Assembly: GCF_010093085.1 (NCBI RefSeq)
Contig: NZ_MSRC01000003.1
Location: 62,001 to 126,000, forward strand
Reading direction: 5' to 3'
Length of the DNA: 64,000 nucleotides
DNA from: Bacillus sp. SKDU12
GTDB lineage: Bacteria; Bacillota; Bacilli; Bacillales; Bacillaceae
A program made the position numbers and the translations under genes. Positions 35,767-43,861 of the stretch are shown here, one piece after another. The notes beneath the pieces were generated by a model. The model ran no database searches. It was not told the DNA's origin and saw only the letters and a program-made list of their open reading frames with translations. Within the stretch, counting starts at the first letter, position 1, and every line of letters begins with the position of its first letter.

Positions 35767-36726
35767 TTATAGGGTCAGCAAATGTGATTGCTCTGCCTGT
35801 TCTGCAAGCTCATCTAGAACAGTTAAATACAGGAATCCATTGCCTGCCAGCGTTTTAGCAATATCAAGCGGAAATGTTCTGCGGATCAGCTGTGCATAAA
35901 CCTCAGATTCAGATAGCTTTCGTTGAAATGCTTCTTCTTCATAGCTTTTGATTAAAGCGAGCGCTCCGCTGACATGGGGGGCAGCCATTGATGTGCCGGT
36001 AAGCTTACCGTACTTTTTGTTAGGGAGGGTAGATAATATTTGTTCACCCGGAGCGACAAGATCAATTTCCTTATTAGCGTTTGAAAATTCTGATAATTTC
36101 CGCGCTACGGAAACAGATCCAACTGCAATGACTTCATTATATGCCGCAGGGTAGGAAAGCTCTTCTGTGCGTTCGTCGCCGTCACCTTCATTCCCCGCTG
36201 CGCAAACGATGAGCACTCCGCTTTTAACGGCATTTTTCACCGCTTCTTTCAGCTCAGGTACATCGGTTGGTCCGCCAAGAGACATTGAGATAATATCGAC
36301 CTTCTGTTCTACAGCATAGTTAATGCCGTTAATAATCCATTCGTACTGTCCGCTGCCGTTTTCACCACCGAGAACCTTCACAATCAACAGGCTTGCCTCA
36401 GGGGCAACTCCAGAAATCCCGCCGTTTGAATCATTGGCTGCAACAGTTCCGGCGACGTGTGTGCCGTGTCCGTTGTAGTCGGTAATTGCATCTTCCTTGC
36501 CGCCGTCGTCATCCGTAAAATTCTTTCCGCCGATGATTTGGGTTTTTAAATCAGGATGGCTTGCGTCGCATCCAGTGTCCAATATAGCGATTTTTACATT
36601 TTTTCCTTTTACCCCTTTTGCCCACATTTCTGGCGCCTTAATCACTTTAATGCCCTCAGGAAGCTCGTTTACATCCATGATCTGCTCATTGGTCACATAC
36701 GGGATCAAGCGGATTTCACCATTCAT
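35767..36726 (-). CDS. ispA: Intracellular serine protease IspA (subtilase)
   Basis: A 319-residue intracellular subtilisin with no signal peptide. The triad is Asp50 (ILDTGCD), His87 (GHGTHVAG) and Ser246 (GTSMAAP), with oxyanion Asn179 (AAGNE). The short N-terminal extension contains LIPY, the known IspA propeptide motif that blocks the active site until removed. The ATG at 36726 (MNGEIRLIPY) has GGAGGG 8 bases upstream; the longer frame from 36765 lacks one. It degrades cytosolic proteins as cells enter stationary phase. Confidence 0.95.
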   Translation of the reverse strand: MNGEIRLIPYVTNEQIMDVNELPEGIKVIKAPEMWAKGVKGKNVKIAILDTGCDASHPDLKTQIIGGKNFTDDDGGKEDAITDYNGHGTHVAGTVAANDSNGGISGVAPEASLLIVKVLGGENGSGQYEWIINGINYAVEQKVDIISMSLGGPTDVPELKEAVKNAVKSGVLIVCAAGNEGDGDERTEELSYPAAYNEVIAVGSVSVARKLSEFSNANKEIDLVAPGEQILSTLPNKKYGKLTGTSMAAPHVSGALALIKSYEEEAFQRKLSESEVYAQLIRRTFPLDIAKTLAGNGFLYLTVLDELAEQAEQSHLLTL

Positions 36727-36925
36727 AAAAAAGCCCTCCTTTTTTATGCTTTCAAGTGGATACAAGGGTGTTACCTCCTATTATATGAAAAAAACAATCG
36801 TTCGGACAGAGTCATTTGAATCATTTTGAAAAAATAGGATCCCGTCGAAAAAACAGCTTTAATATGTATGACTGGGATTCAGCCGTCGGTCAAGTTATAA
36901 TAATGTTAGGGAAAGGAGCATTGTG

Positions 36926-37759
36926 ATGAAACTGAATGAAAAATTATATGCGTTTTTTTCAGAGCATGTGGAACAAATGGCCGAGGAATGGATTGATACA
37001 ATGGAGGAAAGCGATCCGAATTCGCTTTACGCCTTACATAATGCGTCAGTAACGGAAGAATTGAAAGAACAGGATAGAGAATTTTACCGACATTTGAACT
37101 ACATGTATGTTTTACCGGAAAAACAATTTCTCGAAGAATTTCAAGAGTGGGTCATTGAGCTGACGGACGATCAAAAGCATCTTAATACTCCGGTTCAGTA
37201 TGTCATTCGGGAGTTTATGAGAAATCGGAGATTATATACGAAGTATTTTGAGAAGTTCGCAGAAGAAAACGAATCGGCGTTTGAACCGGGAGAGAAACAA
37301 AAATGGGCTGATTTGATTGTCAAAGTCTTTGATTTCACCATTTATACTTTCGTTGATCACGCTGAAACAAATGCCAAACAGCAATTAAACGCTCAGAGAG
37401 AAATGATATTGGAATTAAGCTCACCTGTTATTACCCTGAGCAAGTCAACAGCTTTGCTTCCGCTTGTCGGTGACATTGATACCGAACGGGCGAAGTTTAT
37501 TTTGGAAAACACGCTTCAATCTTGTGCAAAAAGACGTGTGGAGAATCTGTTAATCGATCTGTCAGGTGTTGTGATAGTTGATACGATGGTCGCGCACCAA
37601 ATCTTTAAATTGATCGAGGCCCTGAATTTGATCGGTGTTAAATCAACCCTGTCAGGAATCAGACCTGAAATTGCGCAAACCGCTGTACAGCTGGGAATCG
37701 ATTTTTCTAATATTACAATTAAAACCAATCTTGCTCAGGCATTAAACTATCATCAATAA
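36926..37759 (+). CDS. rsbRB: Stressosome protein RsbRB
   Basis: A 277-residue RsbR paralogue: N-terminal non-haem globin-like sensor domain (about 1-145), a linker helix, then a STAS domain (about 160-275). The two RsbT-kinase phosphothreonine positions fit KSTALLPLVGD and VIVDTMVAH. RsbR paralogues assemble with RsbS into the stressosome that triggers the sigma-B cascade; B. subtilis RsbRB is YkoB. I start at ATG 36926, 7 bases after GAAAGGAG; a GTG one codon earlier is possible. Confidence 0.92.
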   Translation: MKLNEKLYAFFSEHVEQMAEEWIDTMEESDPNSLYALHNASVTEELKEQDREFYRHLNYMYVLPEKQFLEEFQEWVIELTDDQKHLNTPVQYVIREFMRNRRLYTKYFEKFAEENESAFEPGEKQKWADLIVKVFDFTIYTFVDHAETNAKQQLNAQREMILELSSPVITLSKSTALLPLVGDIDTERAKFILENTLQSCAKRRVENLLIDLSGVVIVDTMVAHQIFKLIEALNLIGVKSTLSGIRPEIAQTAVQLGIDFSNITIKTNLAQALNYHQ

Positions 37760-37760
37760 G

Positions 37761-37792
37761 AAAACTCCGCTATCGCCGATAGCGGAGTTTTT
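37761..37792 (+). terminator. rsbRB terminator
   Basis: AAAACTCCGCTATCG and CGATAGCGGAGTTTT form a near-perfect hairpin ending in T5. Confidence 0.95.
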
Positions 37793-37827
37793 ATGCTGCG
37801 AAACAGAAAAGATTCTGCGAATAACAA

Positions 37828-38007
37828 GTGAGCGAGGCAGCGTTCCGAGTGTTTCGGCTTATCAATGATCCGTAAAACAAATGAATCAACCTAACAGAAA
37901 GCGAGCTTGAGGAAGACGGCGGTGTTCCGTCTGCGAAATTGAAATCCATCTGCAACAAGAGAACCGAGGCAGAATATGATCTCCGCAAAGGTTGGACGTA
38001 TCATTAA
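37828..38007 (+). pseudogene. Broken 60-codon frame between rsbRB and mgtE
   Basis: A frame beginning VSEAAFRVFRLINDP is interrupted by TAA and, two codons later, TGA, then continues as INLTESELEEDGGV and PSAKLKSICNKRT to a normal stop at 38007. The two halves read as one small acidic-basic protein, so this looks like a decayed gene. I recognise no family. It lies where strain 168 carries ykoC to ykoJ (thiamine uptake and a two-component system), none of which is present here; it explains part of the 37760-38072 spacer. Confidence 0.45.
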
Positions 38008-38072
38008 GCAGGGGATTTTCATGATAAGAAACCTTCTTTTGGACAATCTAAATAAAAAAGGAGGCGAAACAG

Positions 38073-38210
38073 ATGGAAAAGAAAGAGGAGCAATATATCA
38101 ATCAGGCTGAATATGTGCCCCATCCGACGAAGGAAGGAGAGTACGCTTTATTACTTCATGAAACCTATCATTTGCTATCTGAAGATGAAGAGACACAAAC
38201 GACAGAATAA
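38073..38210 (+). CDS. Small acidic protein, 45 residues, unknown function
   Basis: The frame MEKKEEQYINQAEY ... ending EDEETQTTE is preceded by AAAAAGGAGGCG at a good distance and followed directly by a hairpin terminator, so it is probably expressed. It is hydrophilic and acidic, with no membrane segment, Cys pair or known motif. No family recognised. It stands alone between the remnant and the mgtE leader. Confidence 0.65.
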   Translation: MEKKEEQYINQAEYVPHPTKEGEYALLLHETYHLLSEDEETQTTE

Positions 38211-38229
38211 GGGCTTTGGCCCTTATTTT
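38206..38229 (+). terminator. Terminator of the 45-residue gene
   Basis: AATAAGGGC and GCCCTTATT around TTTG, followed by TT-rich sequence; it overlaps the stop codon. Confidence 0.8.
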
Positions 38230-38271
38230 GTTTCGTAATTGTTATGAAAACGCATTAATTACTTTTTTGAG

Positions 38272-38300
38272 TTGACACAGCTTATTTTTTTCTGTAATCT
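38272..38300 (+). promoter_or_regulatory. mgtE promoter
   Basis: TTGACA (38272-38277), 17-base spacer, TAATCT (38295-38300), about 23 bases before the M-box. Confidence 0.75.
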
Positions 38301-38322
38301 CAGTGTGTCAATTCAATTAAAA

Positions 38323-38537
38323 CTTCGTTAGGTGAGGCTCCTGTATGGAGATACGCTGCTGCCCAAAAATGTCCAAAGACGCCAATGGGTCAACAGAAAT
38401 CATCGACATAAGGTGATTTTTAATGCAGCTGGATGTTTAGATCCTATGCCATACAGTGCTAAAGCTCTACGATTGAAGGCGCCCTGCACGCTTTTTTGCC
38501 GTGCTTCTTTCCCCTTCAATCCAGAAGGCTTTTTTTA
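38323..38537 (+). promoter_or_regulatory. M-box (Mg2+) riboswitch of mgtE
   Basis: Landmarks: CTTCGTTAGGTGAGGCTCC (38323-38341), GGAGATACGCTGCTGCCC (38346-38363), CCAAAGACGCCAATGGGTC and TCATCGACATAAGGTGATTTTTAATGCAGCTGGATG (about 38400-38436). GATTGAAGG (38471-38479) can pair with CCTTCAATC (38513-38521), while CCTTC (38513-38517) can instead pair with GAAGG (38524-38528) before a T7 run, giving mutually exclusive antiterminator and terminator. Mg2+ binding favours the terminator. Confidence 0.93.
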
Positions 38538-38575
38538 TGCCTTTAAAACGAATCTTATAAAAGGAGGTGCGGAGT

Positions 38576-38698
38576 ATGGATTCTCCCCATTCGAGTCAAT
38601 CTGAAGAAGTACCCATATACTATGACAGCGAGATAATTGATTACACGATGAGGAGACGATCTGCCGCACCTTCAGGCGAGACCGGCACGTCTCCGTAG
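38576..38698 (+). CDS. 40-residue reading frame between the M-box and mgtE
   Basis: The frame MDSPHSSQSEEVPIYYDSEI ... ending GETGTSP has a strong AAAAGGAGGTG site 9 bases upstream and stops 17 bases before the mgtE ATG, whose own GAGGAGG overlaps this frame's end. It is hydrophilic with an RRR cluster and no known domain. It could be a true small protein, or a leader whose translation is coupled to mgtE. Seen: frame, site and spacing. Not shown: expression. Confidence 0.6.
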   Translation: MDSPHSSQSEEVPIYYDSEIIDYTMRRRSAAPSGETGTSP

Positions 38699-38715
38699 AG
38701 GAGGTACGAGTCCCG

Positions 38716-40071
38716 ATGATTCAAAACATGACCTACGACGAACTTATGTTACGCATCATTATTTTATTGCGAGACGGGAAAATCAGGGATTTTAGAAATG
38801 TTATTGATGAGCTTCAGCCCTATGATATGGCATTTATTTTTAAAGAAATGCCGGAGAAATACCGTGCTCGCTATTTATCTTATTTAACTGTGGATGATAT
38901 TACTGATATGATCGGAGAGCTGGAACGCGAATACCAGCTTGTCGTCTTAAATAAAGTCGGAAAAACAAAAGCAACTCTTGCGATGAACAAAATGGACAAC
39001 GATGACCTTGCTCAATTGCTTGAAGAAATGGACGAGGAACTGAAGGAACAGCTTTTGTCCAGCATGGAAGCGTCAGAGTCAAAAGCAGTACAGCTTTTGA
39101 TGAATTATCCCGCTGACTCGGCGGGACGTATGATGACAAACCGGTATGTATGGATTCCTCAGCATTATACGGTGAAAGACGCGGTCGTCAAGCTGAAAAG
39201 CTTTGCCGAAATAGCTGAATCGATCAACTACTTATATGTCATTAATGAAAGCAAACAGCTGGTAGGCGTCCTTTCATACCGTGATTTAATTTTGGGCGAA
39301 CCTGAAGAAAAGGTGCAGGATTTAATGTTTACCCGTGTCATATCTGCTGACGCCCTTCAGGATCAAGAAGAAGTTGCCCGTCTGATTGAACGTTACAATT
39401 TCTTGGCTATCCCTGTTGTGGAAGAGAACAATGTGCTTGTCGGCATTGTAACAGTCGATGATATTATCGACGTCGTTATTCGGGAGGCTGATGAGGATTA
39501 TGAAAAATTTGCCGCTTCGGGTAAAGATATTACCTTTGACACAAAGGCTTACGTAGCGGCGTATCGACGCCTGCCATGGCTGATTTTGCTCTTGTTTATC
39601 GGTCTGATTTCCGGAAGCATTATCAGTTATTTTGAAGATGCCCTTCAGCAGGTTGTCGCTTTGGCGTTCTTCATGCCAATGGTGTCAGGGATGACAGGAA
39701 ATACGGGAACACAATCTCTCGCGGTGGTCATCAGAGGGTTGTCTAAAGAAGAAATGAACAAAAAAACCATTTTACGCCTGATTTTCCGGGAGTTCAGAAC
39801 AAGTATTTATATCGGAGCGGTTTGCTCTGTGCTGATTGCGATTGTTTCCATCTTGTGGCAGGGAAGCGCATTGCTTGGATTTGTTGTCGCTTCTTCACTG
39901 TTCTTCACTTTAATCATCGGTACGATGTCAGGAACGGTTATCCCGATTATTTTGCATAAACTGAACGTTGATCCGGCGATCGCTTCAGGCCCGCTGATTA
40001 CAACGTTAAACGATATTTTGTCTTTATTAATTTACTTTGGCATTGCCACTTTATTCATACAATCATTATAA
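38716..40071 (+). CDS. mgtE: Magnesium transporter MgtE
   Basis: A 451-residue MgtE-type Mg2+ channel: an N-terminal superhelical domain (about 1-130), tandem CBS domains (about 135-255) that sense Mg2+, a connecting helix, and five membrane segments (about 285-450). The pore signature is GMTGNTGTQSLAVVIRGL (about 330-347), with the conserved PLITTLNDILSL near the end, which supplies the Asp selectivity site. It is the main Mg2+ importer of B. subtilis (formerly ykoK), regulated by the M-box upstream. Confidence 0.95.
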   Translation: MIQNMTYDELMLRIIILLRDGKIRDFRNVIDELQPYDMAFIFKEMPEKYRARYLSYLTVDDITDMIGELEREYQLVVLNKVGKTKATLAMNKMDNDDLAQLLEEMDEELKEQLLSSMEASESKAVQLLMNYPADSAGRMMTNRYVWIPQHYTVKDAVVKLKSFAEIAESINYLYVINESKQLVGVLSYRDLILGEPEEKVQDLMFTRVISADALQDQEEVARLIERYNFLAIPVVEENNVLVGIVTVDDIIDVVIREADEDYEKFAASGKDITFDTKAYVAAYRRLPWLILLLFIGLISGSIISYFEDALQQVVALAFFMPMVSGMTGNTGTQSLAVVIRGLSKEEMNKKTILRLIFREFRTSIYIGAVCSVLIAIVSILWQGSALLGFVVASSLFFTLIIGTMSGTVIPIILHKLNVDPAIASGPLITTLNDILSLLIYFGIATLFIQSL

Positions 40072-40114
40072 ATGATAAAAGTCCGTCTCCATCGTGAGCC
40101 GGACTTTTATCATT
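40071..40114. terminator. Terminator between convergent mgtE and tnrA
   Basis: AATGATAAAAGTCCG (40071-40085) and CGGACTTTTATCATT (40100-40114) are perfect 15-base inverted arms, usable in both directions. Confidence 0.92.
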
Positions 40115-40446
40115 TACCGGTTTTTATACCGAAAGTGAGCATTAAGCTGCCCTTCCAGCATTTTTTTTCGCACTTGCGGATCATTTTTCAGCATCTGTTC
40201 TTTTTTACGCATATCCTTTAAAATTTCAGCCGTCTGTACACCGTCTTCGCGTTTATTGGCAATATCCATCAGTCGCTCCACATCGGCAAAGGAATATTTT
40301 CTCGTTCCCCTCGAAGAACGCTGCGGATAAATGAGCTTTCGTTCCTCATAGTACCTGATCTGCCTTACGGACAATCCTGTCAATTCACTCACAATCCCGA
40401 TTGAAATCACTTTTTTGTCTTTATAAGAATGATCTTCTGTGGCCAT
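40114..40446 (-). CDS. tnrA: Nitrogen regulator TnrA (MerR family)
   Basis: A 110-residue MerR-type protein: winged HTH (about 15-85) with [19 protein letters not shown], and a short C-terminal tail ([10 protein letters not shown]) that binds feedback-inhibited glutamine synthetase, which inactivates TnrA in nitrogen excess. The start is MATEDHS at 40446 with GGGGTGG upstream; the longer frame lacks MerR sequence. A perfect TnrA box lies 65 bp upstream, consistent with autoregulation. Confidence 0.95.
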   Translation of the reverse strand: MATEDHSYKDKKVISIGIVSELTGLSVRQIRYYEERKLIYPQRSSRGTRKYSFADVERLMDIANKREDGVQTAEILKDMRKKEQMLKNDPQVRKKMLEGQLNAHFRYKNR

Positions 40447-40510
40447 TTTTCCACCCCTGGATGTCTTTTGATAATAGTATATAAAAAACAAAGAGAAAAA
40501 ACCTGACGCT

Positions 40511-40527
40511 TGTCATATTTTCTAACA
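40511..40527 (+). promoter_or_regulatory. TnrA box between tnrA and ykzB
   Basis: TGTCATATTTTCTAACA fits the consensus TGTNANAWWWTNTNACA at every fixed position. Placed between divergent tnrA and ykzB-ykoL, it could control both. Confidence 0.88.
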
Positions 40528-40639
40528 TTGAATAGAAGATTTATGAAAAAATACGGAAGAAAAATTAACAAGAATAATGCGTGACATACAAGTGCGTTTT
40601 ATTCTTTATGTAATGAATAAACGAGGAGGAAGGATAATC

Positions 40640-40795
40640 ATGGAGAAAGAAAAAGCAGTCTCACTGGCAAAAGAAATTATAGAGTTGGATATCAAGCGCG
40701 ATGAAATGCTGGAGGCGTTTATGCAGCTTGCCGGAGAACATGCTTTTCAATTATTAAGATCAGTTCAAAACGGACTTTATCGAAAATCTTCGTAA
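40640..40795 (+). CDS. ykzB: Small protein YkzB
   Basis: A 51-residue, mainly helical protein (MEKEKAVSLAKEIIELD...) of unknown function. The ATG at 40640 lies 7 bases after GAGGAGGAAGG; an upstream in-frame extension has no such site. It forms a probable operon with ykoL under TnrA activation, so a nitrogen-limitation role is inferred. Confidence 0.85.
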   Translation: MEKEKAVSLAKEIIELDIKRDEMLEAFMQLAGEHAFQLLRSVQNGLYRKSS

Positions 40796-40882
40796 ACATA
40801 AATTCTTTACATGAAATTCATACCACGTTCATTTAAAAAGAGTATCTTTTGTATAGGATACCTCAAAATGAAGGAGGGCGCT

Positions 40883-41065
40883 ATGAGTAATTTATTGAAA
40901 TCTGCTTTAGAAAAAGAACGAAACCATTATTCTGAAAAACTCTTTCAAATCGGAGTTTATAACAAAGAAGTGATGAACAAAATGACGGTTTCTGAACTTC
41001 GGAAAGAATACGCTTATTTTTTCCGAAGCGTTCGAAATCGCAAAACATATCCTTATACAAGATAA
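40883..41065 (+). CDS. ykoL: Small basic protein YkoL (FbpA-like)
   Basis: A 60-residue basic protein. MSNLLKSALEKERNHYSEKL and MTVSELRKEYAYF resemble the Fur-regulated basic protein A family (FbpA), small proteins with few known functions. The ATG at 40883 has AAGGAGGGCG upstream. Expressed with ykzB, followed by a strong terminator. The FbpA resemblance is by eye. Confidence 0.82.
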   Translation: MSNLLKSALEKERNHYSEKLFQIGVYNKEVMNKMTVSELRKEYAYFFRSVRNRKTYPYTR

Positions 41066-41083
41066 TGTATAAGGATTTTTTTC
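41049..41083 (+). terminator. ykoL terminator
   Basis: ATCCTTATACA and TGTATAAGGAT pair perfectly, then T7. Confidence 0.93.
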
Positions 41084-41135
41084 TTTCAGAAGGAATTTCT
41101 TGAATGCATAGAGAATACATATAGCAAGGGACTGG

Positions 41136-41159
41136 ACCCTTATTATATGTAAGGGTTTT
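41136..41159 (+). terminator. Hairpin in front of ykoM
   Basis: ACCCTTA and TAAGGGT around TTATATG, followed by TTTC. It could be a second ykoL terminator or an attenuator of ykoM. Confidence 0.5.
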
Positions 41160-41197
41160 CATTATATTTTTATAAAAATCCTATATACGAGGTAGAT

Positions 41198-41662
41198 ATG
41201 ATGAGATTATCGTTTAACGAAGAAGAAGTTGAGCGTGCGATGAATTTGTACAGAGTTTTTGCGAGAGCTTTCAAAAGTGTGTCCGAACATAGTATCCGTG
41301 ACAGCAAAGAGCACGGATTTAACCCCACTGAATTTGCTGTACTGGAGCTTCTGTACACAAGAGGCCCGCAAAAATTACAGCAAATTGGGTCAAGACTTCT
41401 GCTTGTGAGCGGGAACGTCACATATGTCATCGACAAATTAGAAAAAAACGGGTTTTTAGTAAGGGAACAGGACCCGAAAGATAAACGGTCTGTTTACGCA
41501 CATTTAACTGACAAGGGAATGGAGTACTTGGATAAAATTTATCCGATCCATGCACTGCGTATTGCGAGAGCGTTTTCAGGTCTTTCGTCTGATGAGCAAG
41601 ACCAGCTGATCGTCCTGCTGAAGAAAGCTGGCATTCACAGCCAGCATTTATTGTTTCGTTAA
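41198..41662 (+). CDS. ykoM: MarR-family transcriptional regulator YkoM
   Basis: A 154-residue winged-helix protein: GFNPTEFAVLELLYTRGP, QQIGSRLLLVSGNVTYVIDKL (recognition helix) and DPKDKRSVYAHLTDKG (wing). Ligand unknown. The gene begins ATGATG with GAGGT upstream; either ATG is possible. No Cys for redox sensing. Its target is probably a neighbouring gene, but no obvious operator was picked out. Confidence 0.87.
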   Translation: MMRLSFNEEEVERAMNLYRVFARAFKSVSEHSIRDSKEHGFNPTEFAVLELLYTRGPQKLQQIGSRLLLVSGNVTYVIDKLEKNGFLVREQDPKDKRSVYAHLTDKGMEYLDKIYPIHALRIARAFSGLSSDEQDQLIVLLKKAGIHSQHLLFR

Positions 41663-41669
41663 CGATTCT

Positions 41670-41697
41670 ACACTCTCTGTTTCAGGGAGTGTTTTTT
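41670..41697 (+). terminator. ykoM terminator
   Basis: ACACTCTCTG and CAGGGAGTGT form an imperfect stem followed by T6. Confidence 0.82.
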
Positions 41698-41798
41698 GTT
41701 ACATAGTGATACACCTCTCCGCTTTTTCATGTCTAAGATCCTCTAGAAGGTTCACATTTCTTTTCTGCTGCATGATACGGATGGTCACCTCTCCAGTT

Positions 41799-42014
41799 TT
41801 AGCTGTGCGCTTGAGCGTTTTCTGTGAAGGCAGGAAAAAAGGTGGCGTAAACTTTTGACATGACAGTAGAGCTTTTCTTTCCTGCTGCATAATATTTCGT
41901 ATAAGTTGATTCCACCACATAAGAGCTGCTTCTTGATATGTAAGTCGGAGCAATCCCGCTCCATAAAAAATCAAAGTATCCACTCACAACTGTCTTATTC
42001 GGACCGTTTCTGAT
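41799..42014 (-). pseudogene. Protein-coding remnant between ykoM and ykoP
   Basis: The minus-strand frame reads IRNGPNKTVVSGYFDFLWSG, then APTYISRSSSYVVESTYTKY and ends PAFTENAQAHS at 41799. It has no start codon or ribosome binding site at its upstream limit (in-frame TGA at 42015-42017) and looks like the inside of a Ser/Tyr-rich exported protein. In strain 168, as I recall, ykoN lies in this interval; I see no trace of an intact ykoN. The remaining sequence from 42018 to 42273 shows nothing I can name. Confidence 0.4.
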
Positions 42015-42273
42015 TCAGCAGATCAGAAGCTTTTTTCTTTGGCTGCCCTCCTGATTTTTCAGTAGGTGAAGAATTTATAATGTCACGCTTTCCTTCTATC
42101 CGCATATGAAAAACATCAATTTTCAGATGCCAGTACTTGAGAGTCCACTTCAGCCTGCAGGGGATCGGCGACTATTTTGGTCAATAAAAATGCTTAAAAA
42201 ATATGGCAACTATATTTTGAGGAGAACAATCGCAAAATATAAGGGTGTGTTTGATCATGAGGAAGGTGAAGTG

Positions 42274-42825
42274 ATGAAAGCCTGTTTCCTCTCTATTTGG
42301 AGAGCGGTTGACCCGATTTATTTCTTTTTTTCAAGGCTGACCTTGCTTGGCAAAGATCGTAAAGGCATCTTGCGAGTCAGGCTGACGAAATACAAAGGAC
42401 ATCATGTCGTGCTGAGCGACGGAACACATATCAAAAAAAATGATGTGCTCGTTAAAATTCATCTCCATAACATAAAGCTGATTACAGAGCTGCAAAGCAT
42501 TGAAAACGCGGTCCGAAAGGGAATCATTATCTATCAAAAAGTATATCAGTCGATGCCGATGCTCCTGGAGTACATCAACAATCATAAAAAAAGGGAAAAA
42601 ATCAAAGGAATCGTTGGCATTACAATGCTTGACAAAGGCGTGGAAAGGCTCGGCTTTGATGTGGTCATACCGGTCAACCCTGTTTACAGATGCTTTAAAA
42701 AGCTTTCCCATGTGCCGATTTTATTTCTCACTTCAAAGCCAGTGAGCCTGCGGCATTTACCGCATTCATCCTATTTGTTTATTTCAACAGAAAAGCTTCA
42801 GAATATCTATCAAAAAAAAGACTGA
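42274..42825 (+). CDS. ykoP: YkoP-family protein of unknown function
   Basis: A 183-residue basic protein with a conserved core around FLSIWRAVDPIYFFFSRLTL, DGTHIKKNDVLVKIHLHN and GITMLDKGVERLGFD. I know it only as YkoP-like. The ATG at 42274 lies 5 bases after GGAAGGTGAA; the frame extends upstream to 42106 but those residues look non-coding, being rich in chance Lys/Arg with no site. Shares a terminator with ykoQ. Confidence 0.75.
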   Translation: MKACFLSIWRAVDPIYFFFSRLTLLGKDRKGILRVRLTKYKGHHVVLSDGTHIKKNDVLVKIHLHNIKLITELQSIENAVRKGIIIYQKVYQSMPMLLEYINNHKKREKIKGIVGITMLDKGVERLGFDVVIPVNPVYRCFKKLSHVPILFLTSKPVSLRHLPHSSYLFISTEKLQNIYQKKD

Positions 42826-42850
42826 TGCCGTGATCAGCTCAGTCTTTTTT
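42814..42850. terminator. Terminator between convergent ykoP and ykoQ
   Basis: AAAAAAGACTGA and TCAGTCTTTTTT are perfect inverted arms around a 13-base loop. Confidence 0.9.
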
Positions 42851-42853
42851 ACA

Positions 42854-43666
42854 TTAAATTTGATGAAATGTCACTTCAGGGCGGCTTCCGACACGGATAT
42901 TTACACCGGTTTGTCCTAAGCCTTCACTGATATAAAACGGCTTATCGTGGTGATAATGAAGGCCTTTAATCATGTTCATGCGCACGAGTTTTCCCATTTT
43001 TACCAAATGGTACGGTTTTGGCCAGTGAATCTGCCCGCCGTGAAAATGGCCAGAAAGCAGGTAATCATAATGAACATTTTCCATATCCAAAACGATGTTT
43101 GGGTCATGTGTTAATACAAGATGATAGCCGTTTTCTAGATGCTGATAAGAGCCGGAAATACGACTGCGATTGGTACTGTAATCATCAATGCCGATAATAT
43201 TGACATGCCCTGCCGCTGTCTCGATTTGAACATGCTCATTTTGCAGGGTGGTACAGCCGTTTTCCTCTAAAACACGCTTTAATCTCTGAAAGTCCTTTTC
43301 TTTCAATACATAATCATGATTGCCGAACACCGCAAACATTCCATATGCGGGCTTCAGCTTTTGCAATGCATGTAAGTAACCTGCCAGCTTCGGAATATTA
43401 CGTTTTCGGTCTAGAAAATCTCCGGTAAGCGCAATGATGTCTACAGGCTGATGTTTTGTTAGCTGATACAGCTCTTCAGGTGAAACAGAAATGTTTTCTA
43501 GGTGAAGATCTGATAAATGAAGGATATTTAATTTTTTTCTGGCTGGAAGGCCGTCTTTTTGATCAATTGAAATGGTGTTGACCTTTACATCTTTTGTATT
43601 GCGATTCGCTTTATATAGAAATGGCACACACACGAGTATGGCCAACGAAAGTAAGATGATAAACAA
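42854..43666 (-). CDS. ykoQ: Membrane-anchored calcineurin-like phosphoesterase YkoQ
   Basis: The 270-residue protein has an N-terminal membrane anchor (about 2-20) and a metallophosphoesterase domain with LHLSDLHLE, LTGDFLDRK, VFGNHDYV and the closing SGHFHGGQI, which together supply the two-metal site. Family members include UDP-diacylglucosamine hydrolase-like and lipid phosphoesterases; the substrate is unknown. Start is TTG at 43666, 7 bases after GAGGGG. Confidence 0.85.
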   Translation of the reverse strand: MFIILLSLAILVCVPFLYKANRNTKDVKVNTISIDQKDGLPARKKLNILHLSDLHLENISVSPEELYQLTKHQPVDIIALTGDFLDRKRNIPKLAGYLHALQKLKPAYGMFAVFGNHDYVLKEKDFQRLKRVLEENGCTTLQNEHVQIETAAGHVNIIGIDDYSTNRSRISGSYQHLENGYHLVLTHDPNIVLDMENVHYDYLLSGHFHGGQIHWPKPYHLVKMGKLVRMNMIKGLHYHHDKPFYISEGLGQTGVNIRVGSRPEVTFHQI

Positions 43667-43861
43667 AATATATCCCCTCCCTCTTATTAGTATAGTAAGT
43701 GATCGAACCTAATGGATAGCGGGAATTAATGGGTGATCGACAGGCTTGAGAATCAGATTGTTGTCTGATGAATGTTTTGGAAAGGAAAAGGGATAATAAA
43801 TTTTGACACCTAAGGCAGAACATGCCGGATGTGGTCAGAATAACAGATGGATGTGTAAGCG

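Noticed and set aside
42106-42273. 56-codon upstream extension of ykoP
   Set aside because: No ribosome binding site at 42106, while a strong one precedes the ATG at 42274; the extension looks like chance coding.
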